A stretch of 8,644 bases of DNA. It comes from Alphaproteobacteria bacterium. Its GTDB lineage: Bacteria > Pseudomonadota > Alphaproteobacteria > Rickettsiales > UBA8987. Numbering within the stretch: position 1 is the stretch's first letter; each line of letters opens with the position of its first letter. Position numbers and translations under genes: made by a program. The notes below the pieces were generated by a model that was given only the letters and a program-made list of their open reading frames with translations, was not told the origin of the DNA and did no database searches. The DNA lies in NCBI GenBank assembly GCA_003531345.1, contig DQGZ01000109.1, positions 1-8,644 of the forward strand. Reading direction: 5' to 3'. Shown here piece by piece: positions 1 to 5,352 of this stretch.

Positions 1-321
1 AGTAGGCATTAGCATATTTGAGTATCCCAGAGTAGTAGTGAGAATCTTAAGCGGTAACGAGATAACCAATTGATTTATAAAGATAAACTTGTTGCAAAAT
101 GTGTTTTTGAGAAGATTTTGTCACCAGTTATCTTCCTAAAAGAAAATTTACAAATTTTTGTCCTCTAATTTAATATTATATTTCTGAAGGTTAGATAAAA
201 TATGATGACCCCTTCGGTGGAAGAGTAGTTATTATTACTAGGGATTTTAGTAATTTAAACTTTACTATTTGATATATTTCCTTTGATATAGTAAACTATA
301 CATTACTATACATACATTTAT
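1..321. other. Intergenic region upstream of hipA, no convincing gene
   Basis: No supported gene lies in this stretch. A short open run in frame 2 (2-73, + strand) ends in TGA at 71-73 and could be the last codons of a gene cut by the window edge, but its roughly 23 residues match nothing I recognise. A tiny ATG ORF of eight codons near 201 (reading MMTPSVEE) looks like chance. The right end, from about 257, is very AT-rich and carries inverted repeats that probably belong to the promoter or operator of the downstream toxin gene, listed separately. Confidence 0.5.
261..310 (+). promoter_or_regulatory. Putative operator/promoter of the hipA-hipB pair
   Basis: TTTACTAT at 261-268 is the exact reverse complement of ATAGTAAA at 288-295. 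The second copy lies within a 14-bp near-palindrome, TATAGT-AA-ACTATA (287-300), and a further ACTATA follows at 305-310. Xre/HipB-type antitoxins normally repress their own operon by binding inverted repeats next to the promoter, so this is a reasonable operator candidate. TTGATA at 283-288 with TATACA at 307-312 (18-bp spacing) could serve as -35/-10, which would put the transcript start at or very near the ATG. The promoter assignment is weak in DNA this AT-rich. Confidence 0.4.
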
Positions 322-1524
322 ATGGCCAATTTATTATTTGGTAATGTTTATTATAAAGATATCTTCGCTGGTGTACTAAGACAAGAGCCCGGTGAGCGTT
401 ACAGCTTTACCTATGATAATTCTTATCTGGAATCCCAGCATTCCTCTATTGCACATACTTTGCCAAAAAGGAAAGAAGCTTATATTTCTGAAGCTGGATT
501 ACACTCTTTTTTTGATAATCTGATTGCTGAAGGTTGGCTTGAGAGCGCACAAGCCAGATTATTGGGCAAACGCTCCTGGAAAAGATTTGAATTGCTTTTG
601 GCATTTGGTAAAGACTGCGCCGGTGCGGTATCCGTTATTGATCCTGACCCAACAAGATTTTCTGCTAAGTCATTTAATAAGAATGAATTAAAAGAATTGG
701 CAGTTCTAAAAAGCAAATCTTCACTATCGGGCGTTCAACCAAAACTTACTTTAGTAAAAGAAGTTAGAAAATACCGGCCTTCGAAAGCAGGCGAAACAAG
801 TAATTATATTGCAAAATTTCCTTCCGATAGCATCGCTGATATTGTTGAGAATGAATACCTAACTACATTAGCATGTAAAAAACTGCTGCCTAATGAAACT
901 TTTGTTGAAATGTTCATAAAGAACCTGGGTGATCTAGGCGAAAATGTTCTGATAGTAAAAAGATTTGATAGAGATGGTAAAGGGAACAAAATACATTTTG
1001 AAGAATTTTCTCAACTTTTGGATTATAATTCTGACCGAAAATATGACGCTTCCTATAAGGAGATGGCTGATTTTATTTACTCCAATAAATCATGCGTTCA
1101 AACAGAGGTTTTTAGATTGTTCCGTATAATTTTAGTAGGCATTTTGGTTGGTAATACTGATATGCATCTTAAGAATTTTGCTATGTTCCACACAGATCAG
1201 GGATTAAGACTAACCCCTATTTACGATCAGGTAGCTGCTGCTATATACCATCCAAAATACCAGGAACTGGCACTTAAGATAGGCACTACTAATTTTACAG
1301 TGGGCTCATTGAAGGATAAACATATTCGAATGTTAGCTAAAGAATTCAGTATTACAGACAAAATGCTCATGATGGCAATAGAGGAAATAAAGGGCAATTT
1401 AACTTCAGCAAAAGAAGCTATTTTGAAAGATAAGCATGGTTCTGAAAAATTAAAAAAACAAATAATAAATTTTATGGAGAAAAGATGGAACGGAACTTTC
1501 AGCTTGATTGGCAAGAAATTGTAA
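322..1524 (+). CDS. hipA: HipA-family serine/threonine kinase toxin
   Basis: A 400-aa protein of the HipA family (E. coli HipA has 440 aa). In the known members the kinase phosphorylates a tRNA synthetase and arrests growth. The N-subdomain-1 occupies about residues 1-105. The regulatory phosphate loop reads SLSGVQPK (134-141), with S134 at the place of E. coli S150 and a second serine, S136, giving the SxS form seen in HipT. A substrate/ATP-side segment reads NEYLTTLACKKL (177-188), and LIVKRFDR (210-217) follows. The catalytic loop is GNTDMHLKNF (277-286): D280 and N285 correspond to D309 and N314. Y301-D302 supplies the metal-binding Asp. All key residues are present, so the kinase should be active. 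There is no Shine-Dalgarno before the ATG, yet the start fits the family's usual N-terminus, so translation may be leaderless or weak. The antitoxin gene overlaps its last 40 nt. Confidence 0.92.
   Translation: MANLLFGNVYYKDIFAGVLRQEPGERYSFTYDNSYLESQHSSIAHTLPKRKEAYISEAGLHSFFDNLIAEGWLESAQARLLGKRSWKRFELLLAFGKDCAGAVSVIDPDPTRFSAKSFNKNELKELAVLKSKSSLSGVQPKLTLVKEVRKYRPSKAGETSNYIAKFPSDSIADIVENEYLTTLACKKLLPNETFVEMFIKNLGDLGENVLIVKRFDRDGKGNKIHFEEFSQLLDYNSDRKYDASYKEMADFIYSNKSCVQTEVFRLFRIILVGILVGNTDMHLKNFAMFHTDQGLRLTPIYDQVAAAIYHPKYQELALKIGTTNFTVGSLKDKHIRMLAKEFSITDKMLMMAIEEIKGNLTSAKEAILKDKHGSEKLKKQIINFMEKRWNGTFSLIGKKL
1476..1479 (+). promoter_or_regulatory. Shine-Dalgarno of the antitoxin gene, inside hipA
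   Basis: GGAG sits five bases before the ATG at 1485, inside the 3' end of hipA in another frame. It decides the antitoxin start and means the antitoxin can be translated well from the toxin transcript. The toxin start at 322 has no comparable signal, which would favour more antitoxin than toxin. Confidence 0.6.
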
Positions 1525-1688
1525 CCGAAGCAATTAATCGCCGGAAGCAACAAAAGCTTAACCAGAAGCAATTAGCTGTTATTGCGGGAATCAGCCATCC
1601 AACTATAATCAAGTTTGAAAACTGTGATCCTAGCTTGAAGTTAGAATCTGCCTTTGCTATTTTAAAAGTACTGGGGTTAGTAAAGTAG
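1485..1688 (+). CDS. hipB: HipB-like Xre-family HTH antitoxin
   Basis: A 67-aa protein with a lambda-repressor/Cro-type helix-turn-helix at about residues 26-46, where QKQLAVIAGISHPTIIKFE is the core. It is expected to neutralise the HipA kinase encoded immediately upstream and to repress the operon as a dimer. It is shorter than E. coli HipB (88 aa) and ends soon after the HTH (AFAILKVLGLVK), so the C-terminal tail and extra strand of HipB are absent or minimal. The gene overlaps hipA by 40 nt and has its own GGAG Shine-Dalgarno. Classical hipBA operons put the antitoxin first; here it is second. Assignment as HipB rests on the HTH and the pairing with hipA, not on direct similarity to HipB outside the HTH. 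Confidence 0.85.
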   Translation: MERNFQLDWQEIVTEAINRRKQQKLNQKQLAVIAGISHPTIIKFENCDPSLKLESAFAILKVLGLVK

Positions 1689-1766
1689 TATACTAATTTT
1701 TTCAAAAAAATTATGTACACGAATATTATACTTCATTATCTATTCATAGGTTTATAAAATAGATAT

Positions 1767-2063
1767 ATGACAAATTTTCTACTAAAATCTGGAGTTATGC
1801 TAATGTTTATTGCAGGAGTTTTTATAGTAACTGCATTTTTTGTATTTGCATTCCTTTCAATTATTCTCCTTGCTCCTGGTTTTCTTTTGTATAATGCCGG
1901 GATCAGGAACCTATTTAATGCTCAAAGCTCATTTAATAATAAAGGTGTAAAAATAATAGATGTTACACCCGGATATACAGATAGTTTTGCTGATAAAAGT
2001 AAATCCTTAATAAAATCATGGATAAAAAAGCTTAGAGATTTTTTAAACAAATACGCTGACTGA
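1767..2063 (+). CDS. Small membrane protein, unrecognised
   Basis: A 98-aa ORF I do not recognise. Residues ~9-42 form one long hydrophobic stretch, enough for two closely packed membrane helices or one helix with a re-entrant part; it includes LLAPGFLLYNAG. The rest is polar, and the last ~25 residues are Lys-rich and probably a cationic amphipathic helix. The start is uncertain. The ATG at 1767 has no near Shine-Dalgarno, whereas GGAG at 1791-1794 lies eight bases before an in-frame ATG at 1803, which would give an 86-aa product starting MFIAGVF. The reading frame ends in five consecutive in-frame stops, TGA TAA TAG TAA TAA (2061-2075). It lies 78 bp after the antitoxin gene on the same strand. 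No function can be assigned; it could also be a gene remnant. Confidence 0.5.
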   Translation: MTNFLLKSGVMLMFIAGVFIVTAFFVFAFLSIILLAPGFLLYNAGIRNLFNAQSSFNNKGVKIIDVTPGYTDSFADKSKSLIKSWIKKLRDFLNKYAD

Positions 2064-2081
2064 TAATAGTAATAAAGGAAT

Positions 2082-2093
2082 TTTGCCGGCAAA
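2082..2093. repeat. Perfect 12-bp palindrome TTTGCCGGCAAA
   Basis: TTTGCCGGCAAA is its own reverse complement and stands out as GC-rich in an AT-rich spacer just after the small membrane ORF and just before the kdpB fragment. It has no loop and no T-run, so it is not a standard terminator. It may be a protein-binding site or what is left of a rearrangement junction. Confidence 0.35.
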
Positions 2094-2121
2094 GATTAAA
2101 CATCTGTAGTTGTATTGGAAT

Positions 2122-2373
2122 TCGGATATCCGTGAAGCAGGTGGTGACAGGGATGCCGTAACCGGCGGCACAAGAATACTTTCAGACTGGATAATCGTTC
2201 GCATCACCTGTAATGAAGGTGAGTCATTCCTTGACCAGATGATAAGCATGGTGGAAGGTGCAAAACGCCAGAAAACCCCGAACGAAATTGCACTCAGCAT
2301 ATTACTTGCTGCCATGACAATAATATTTTTGCTGGTTTGCGTTTCATTGATACCATTTTCAATATTCAGTGTG
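2122..2373 (+). pseudogene. kdpB: Internal fragment of kdpB (K+-transporting P-type ATPase subunit B)
   Basis: About 84 codons reading IREAGGDRDAVTGGTRILSD, then a stretch ending in VEGAKRQKTPNEIALSIL and a hydrophobic helix through PFSIFS. This is the KdpB segment from just after the TGES loop of the actuator domain, through the stalk, to the third transmembrane helix. Intact KdpB has about 680 residues. The TGES motif, the phosphorylated DKTGT aspartate, the nucleotide-binding domain and all later helices are absent, so no pump can be made. There is no kdpA or kdpC nearby. The open frame runs from a TTG at 2110 without interruption into an integrase fragment (from ~2386), so two unrelated broken genes share one frame. 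The sequence is visibly richer in G+C than the flanks. Confidence 0.88.
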
Positions 2374-2385
2374 GATAGTTTCAAC

Positions 2386-2676
2386 GGCAAAAGAAGGCAG
2401 ATTGCCTTTGGTAAATGTCCATTTGTTTCACTTGCTGAAGCTAGGGAAATGAAGTTTCAGGCTAGGAAGCTGTTGGCACAAGGTTTTGACCCTGTTGAAA
2501 ACAGACGCCAAACTAAGCTAGATAATCAGATAAGTAGTGAAAATAACTTTGAAGCTATAGCAAAACATTGGCACGAAAACAAAAAACACACTTGGGAACC
2601 AAAACACACTGAAAATATACTAAAACGCTTGGAAACTTATATGTTCCCAATAATTGGCAGAAAAGCAATATGTTGA
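2386..2676 (+). pseudogene. Fragment of a P4-type tyrosine integrase
   Basis: This piece reads GKRRQIAFGKCPFVSLAEAR, then LLAQGFDPVE, then FEAIAKHWHENKKHTW and LKRLETYMFPIIGRK. It is the second half of the Arm-DNA-binding domain (DUF4102 type) followed by the SAM-like core-binding domain of P4/prophage integrases. The catalytic domain (Arg...His-x-x-Arg...Tyr) is missing: TGA at 2674-2676 ends the frame shortly after IGRKAI. The N-terminal ~60 residues are also missing, replaced by kdpB sequence in the same frame. Integrases of this kind sit at the edges of genomic islands inserted in tRNA genes, so this is probably the scar of an integrated element. No tRNA or att repeat is visible in the window. 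Confidence 0.85.
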
Positions 2677-2706
2677 CATTTGAGTTTTGGAGTCAAAAAC
2701 AAAGTG

Positions 2707-2729
2707 TATAATAGTTAAAGAAACGGAGG
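2707..2729 (+). promoter_or_regulatory. Promoter -10 and Shine-Dalgarno of the IS5-type transposase remnant
   Basis: A perfect TATAAT at 2707-2712 is followed by GGAGG at 2725-2729, four bases before the ATG at 2734. The best-placed -35 is poor (TTTTGG at 2685-2690, 16-bp spacing); a consensus TTGACA at 2673-2678 lies 28 bp from the -10, too far to pair with it. TTGAC (2673-2677) and GTCAA (2692-2696) form an inverted repeat that might mark the element's end. Confidence 0.45.
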
Positions 2730-2733
2730 TTTT

Positions 2734-2850
2734 ATGACTAATAGGCACAGGCTTAAAGATGAGCAATGGCAAGCGATTAAGGATGTTTTGCTAGGCAAGG
2801 AAGGGGACAAGGGGAGTCATATAAAGATGTTGATGCCAAAAAACTATTAA
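2734..2850 (+). pseudogene. 5' fragment of an IS5-family transposase
   Basis: A 38-codon frame starts MTNRHRLKDEQWQAIKDVLL and continues GKEGDKGS, matching the N-terminus of IS5-family transposases (DUF4096 region, typically xLTDEQWxxIxxLLPGKxGDxGR). Similarity stops at about residue 28 (near 2817); the remaining codons and the TAA at 2848-2850 are foreign sequence. The catalytic DDE domain is absent. The start signals are intact (GGAGG, spacing 4). It is the left end of an insertion sequence cut by a deletion; the other end is not recognisable in the window. The identification rests on a short but characteristic motif. Confidence 0.75.
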
Positions 2851-3016
2851 AGATGGTTTATTACTGTCCTCACAAGCAAAGCCAATAGACGCAAAAAGAC
2901 TACAAGATATAATGGAAAGAATATCAGAAAAGAGTTTTAGAGAAATAAAATTAGAGTATATAAAAATAAAGTGCTTAAAAAATAAAGTGCTTACCCCCCC
3001 AGTGAAAGGAGGCTGA
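2817..3016 (+). pseudogene. Frameshifted remnant of an unrecognised gene
   Basis: Two overlapping frames look like parts of one broken gene. Frame A from 2817 reads SYKDVDAKKLLK; frame B (2834-3016, ending in TGA) reads KDGLLLSSQAKPIDAKRLQD and then EKSFREIKLEYIKI. Joining them near 2850 with one frameshift gives a helical, Lys-rich C-terminal part of a protein. I do not recognise the family. A perfect 16-bp tandem repeat (2962-2993) and a C7 run (2994-3000) lie within the last codons. There is no plausible start in frame before ATG 2912. It begins exactly where the IS5 transposase similarity ends. It could instead be chance coding in AT-rich DNA. Confidence 0.35.
2962..2993. repeat. Perfect 16-bp tandem duplication followed by C7
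   Basis: AAAAATAAAGTGCTTA occurs twice without a gap (2962-2977 and 2978-2993), directly followed by seven C (2994-3000). Sixteen bases is not a multiple of three, so this duplication shifts any frame through it. It could be slippage in decayed DNA or part of a mobile-element junction. Confidence 0.8.
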
Positions 3017-3070
3017 AGTGACTTACGTCAATTTGACTTTGAATTATAACACTTCAACTACAAATTTGTA
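3014..3070. promoter_or_regulatory. Nested inverted repeats upstream of the UDP-glucose dehydrogenase gene
   Basis: Three inverted repeats lie in 57 bp. TGAAGTG (3014-3020) pairs with CACTTCA (3050-3056). Inside it, GTCAA-T-TTGAC (3027-3037) is an 11-bp palindrome. TACAAATTTGTA (3059-3070) is a perfect 12-bp palindrome 20 bp before the ATG. No clear -35/-10 pair stands out: TTGACT at 3033 and TATATT at 3083 are too far apart. The arrangement looks like operator sites, but it directly follows a mobile-element graveyard and could also be a transposon end. Confidence 0.45.
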
Positions 3071-3089
3071 ATATTGCAATAGTATATTT

Positions 3090-4364
3090 ATGAACATATT
3101 ATTCTTAGGCACTGGTTATGTAGGTTTGGTTTCAGGCACTTGTTTTGCTGAACTGGGAGCTAATGTAACCTGTGTGGATATTGATGCTGGCAAAATAGAA
3201 AGCCTTAAAAAAGGCATTATACCAATTTATGAACCTGGACTAGAAGAGCTGGTTAAAAAAAATTATAAAAATAAGAAGCTTATATTTTCAGCTGATGTAT
3301 CTGCAAGTATAAAGAAAGCTGATGTTATATTCATCGCAGTTGGCACACCGTCTGATAAGTCTGGAGCAGCTGACCTGACCTATGTTTTTGAAGTAGCAGA
3401 GTCTATCGCCAGAAATGCTAAAAATAATGTTCTGGTCATCACTAAATCAACTGTCCCTGTTGGCACTGGTGAAAAGATAAAGAATAAAATAAAAAAATTA
3501 AATCCAAAATTAAAATTCCATATTGCATCTAACCCAGAGTTTCTGCGTGAAGGCAGCGCTGTTTCAGACTTTATGAAACCTGATCGGGTAGTTATTGGGG
3601 TTGAAAGTGATTTCGCAAAGGAAATTCTGGCAAAATTATATAAACCATTAACTAAAAAAGCACCTTTGATTGTAACTAATCTAAAAAGTGCTGAACTGGC
3701 AAAATATGCAGCAAATAGTTACCTTGCCATGCGAATTGCCTTTGTTAATGAATTGGCTGATCTGTGTGATGTTTCAAATGCTAATATTGATGATGTTACC
3801 CATATAATGGGGCTGGATTTTCGTATTGGTAAGCATTATTTAAAATGCGGTCCTGGGTTTGGTGGTAGTTGTTTCCCTAAAGATACTCGGGCATTTTGCA
3901 ATATTTCCAATAATTTCAACTCACCCTCAAAAATCATTGAAGCGGTTATAAATTCTAATGAGAACCATAAGTTAAAAATGGTTGAGAAAATTGTCAAAGC
4001 GGCTGGCAATAAGGTTAGGGGCAAAAAGATAGCTATCCTTGGCACAGCATTCAAAGCAAATACTGATGACATACGCGATTCTGCAAGTCTGGTAATAATT
4101 GAACAGCTGGCTAAAAAAGGAGGTGATTTAAGCATTTACGACCCCGAAGCACTGGAAAACACCAAAAAATATTTTGCTAAAACCAAAGGGCTTAAATTTA
4201 CCAAATCTATTAAAGAGGCTGTTAATGGCGCAGTAGTAATTGTAATTGCAACTGAATGGCAGGAGTTCAAAAACCTAAAAAATATAAATAAAAACAGCAC
4301 TATAGTAGATTTAAGAAACATTATTGGCAGCAGTAAAAACAAGATAGTAGGTTTAGGGAAATAA
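3090..4364 (+). CDS. UDP-glucose 6-dehydrogenase
   Basis: A 424-aa NAD+-dependent enzyme that oxidises UDP-glucose twice to UDP-glucuronate in the cytoplasm, a precursor for capsule, exopolysaccharide or modified lipid A. The N-terminal Rossmann fold starts with GTGYVGLVSG (7-16), with D30 after the second strand binding NAD ribose. VGTPSDKSG (84-92), TKSTVPVGTG (118-127) and SNPEFLREGSA (147-157) follow. The linker helix carries ELAKYAANSYLA (202-213) with catalytic-site K205 and N209. The active-site motif is GPGFGGSCFPKDT (254-266) with nucleophile C261 and D265. The C-terminal UDP-binding Rossmann domain begins at ~KKIAILGTAFK (312-322) and ends near VDLRN. Length and motifs are complete. 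The start matches the family, but no Shine-Dalgarno precedes it. No other polysaccharide gene is adjacent, so the end product cannot be inferred. Symbols in use are ugd, udg and rkpK. Confidence 0.97.
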   Translation: MNILFLGTGYVGLVSGTCFAELGANVTCVDIDAGKIESLKKGIIPIYEPGLEELVKKNYKNKKLIFSADVSASIKKADVIFIAVGTPSDKSGAADLTYVFEVAESIARNAKNNVLVITKSTVPVGTGEKIKNKIKKLNPKLKFHIASNPEFLREGSAVSDFMKPDRVVIGVESDFAKEILAKLYKPLTKKAPLIVTNLKSAELAKYAANSYLAMRIAFVNELADLCDVSNANIDDVTHIMGLDFRIGKHYLKCGPGFGGSCFPKDTRAFCNISNNFNSPSKIIEAVINSNENHKLKMVEKIVKAAGNKVRGKKIAILGTAFKANTDDIRDSASLVIIEQLAKKGGDLSIYDPEALENTKKYFAKTKGLKFTKSIKEAVNGAVVIVIATEWQEFKNLKNINKNSTIVDLRNIIGSSKNKIVGLGK

Positions 4365-4433
4365 TTTTTCGAAGAGTTTTTATTTTACACTCGTATATAT
4401 TCATGAAGGGTAACCTTTAATTTAATAACTTTA

Positions 4434-4438
4434 AGAGG
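4434..4438 (+). promoter_or_regulatory. Shine-Dalgarno fixing the EF-hand gene start
   Basis: AGAGG lies five bases before ATG 4444. The open frame also has an in-frame GTG at 4438, but that codon overlaps the Shine-Dalgarno itself, and starting at 4444 gives the normal signal-peptide beginning MKKLL. ATG 4444 is therefore the start. Confidence 0.75.
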
Positions 4439-4443
4439 TGATT

Positions 4444-4761
4444 ATGAAAAAACTCCTGACTTTAACTGCTATATTACTAACTGCAAACTTTGCCATGGCT
4501 ACTGAAGAAGGTAGACAGCATGATGGTAAAGGTCCTCATCACGGCGGCAGACATGGCGGAATGATGTTCAAAAAAATTGATACTAATAATGACAACATCA
4601 TTTCAAAGGAAGAGCATAATGCCTTCTCTGATAAAATGTTCCAGAAAATGGATAGCAACAATGACGGACAGGTTACTAAAGAAGAGGGCAAAGCTGCACG
4701 TGAAAAAATGAAGCAAAAGTGGAAGGAACGCAGAGAACACAGAAGAGAAAAAACTGAATAA
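4444..4761 (+). CDS. Secreted EF-hand (calcium-binding) protein
   Basis: A 105-aa precursor with a clear Sec signal peptide (MKKLLTLTAILLTANFAMA, likely cut after A19), so the mature protein is periplasmic or secreted. A His/Gly-rich segment (25-40, with H26, H32, H33, H37) could bind transition metals. Two canonical EF-hand loops follow: D46-x-N48-x-D50...E57 and D70-x-N72-x-D74-G75...E81, each with ligands at positions 1, 3, 5 and 12. The first has Asn in place of the usual Gly at position 6. The C-terminal ~25 residues are strongly basic and helical (KMKQKWKERREHRREK). It stands 21 bp before an ECF sigma gene on the same strand, a pairing that suggests a common envelope calcium/metal response. 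Whether it acts as a sensor, buffer or regulated target cannot be told from sequence. Confidence 0.9.
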   Translation: MKKLLTLTAILLTANFAMATEEGRQHDGKGPHHGGRHGGMMFKKIDTNNDNIISKEEHNAFSDKMFQKMDSNNDGQVTKEEGKAAREKMKQKWKERREHRREKTE

Positions 4762-4782
4762 ATCTTTAATAGAGCTGTTACC

Positions 4783-5352
4783 ATGTTTTGCCCTGATTAC
4801 CAAAACCTGACTGATGAAGAATTGGCCTATCTGGTAAATCAGGGCGAGCATTCAGCTTTTGCGGTCTTAGTTAAAAGGCATAGTACAAAATTTTATGCTG
4901 TTGCCTTTAGAATGCTAAGAACAAGAGAGCAGGCAGAAGATATTGTTCAGGATTGTTTTTTAAAATTCTGGCAAAACCCTTCAAACTGGAACAGCAAAAA
5001 GGGGGTTAAATTTACCACATGGTTCTATCGGGTAGTTATTAACAAGTGCTATGATGCGCTAAAAAAATCAAAGGAATTAAGACTTGATGAAAATTTTGAT
5101 ATTGAAGATGAAACAAAAAATGCAGAAAAAATGATAGATGAAGAAAAAAGGGATAGAATTTTAAATAATGCTTTTTTAGTTTTAAGTAAAAAGCAGAAGA
5201 CCGCCATTGCCTTGTCATTTATTGAAGGAGCAAAAAATCAGGAATCAGCTGAGATAATGGGGTTGAGCCTGAAAGGTTTCCAGTCATTATTAATGCGTAG
5301 TAAAGTTGCATTAAAGGAAAAATTCTTACAATCAGGGGGCATTTATGGATAA
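4783..5352 (+). CDS. ECF-type (sigma-70 family) RNA polymerase sigma factor
   Basis: A 189-aa two-domain sigma factor that would direct RNA polymerase to a small stress regulon. Region 2 covers ~22-98: AFAVLVKRHSTKFYAVAFRM, then AEDIVQDCFLKFW (51-63, region 2.2, core binding) and FTTWFYRVVINKCYDALKK (77-95, region 2.4, -10 recognition). An acidic linker (102-122) leads to region 4 (~129-180), whose HTH, SAEIMGLSLKGFQSLLMRSK, reads the -35. Sigma domains 1 and 3 are absent, which defines the ECF group. The start has only a poor Shine-Dalgarno, so translation may depend on coupling to the EF-hand gene 21 bp upstream. Its last 8 nt overlap the next gene, typical of a sigma/anti-sigma pair. Confidence 0.93.
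   Translation: MFCPDYQNLTDEELAYLVNQGEHSAFAVLVKRHSTKFYAVAFRMLRTREQAEDIVQDCFLKFWQNPSNWNSKKGVKFTTWFYRVVINKCYDALKKSKELRLDENFDIEDETKNAEKMIDEEKRDRILNNAFLVLSKKQKTAIALSFIEGAKNQESAEIMGLSLKGFQSLLMRSKVALKEKFLQSGGIYG

Noticed and set aside
2..73. C-terminal end of a gene entering from the left edge
   Set aside because: It has only 23 codons and no recognisable motif, so it is mentioned in the region note but not called as a gene.
1227..1571. 114-aa open frame on the - strand opposite the end of hipA
   Set aside because: It is antisense to a well-supported gene, hydrophobic and low-complexity in the way of complement frames, and has no recognisable motif.
1695..1712. AATTTTTT-C-A-AAAAAATT as terminator of the hipA-hipB operon
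   Set aside because: It is a pure A/T palindrome with no stable G+C stem, so a transcription terminator is not supported.
2043..2390. 115-aa open frame on the - strand across the kdpB fragment
   Set aside because: The + strand reading is clearly KdpB; the complement has no family resemblance.
2673..2712. TTGACA ... TATAAT as a -35/-10 pair
   Set aside because: The two perfect hexamers are 28 bp apart, too far for a sigma-70 promoter, so only the -10 is kept.
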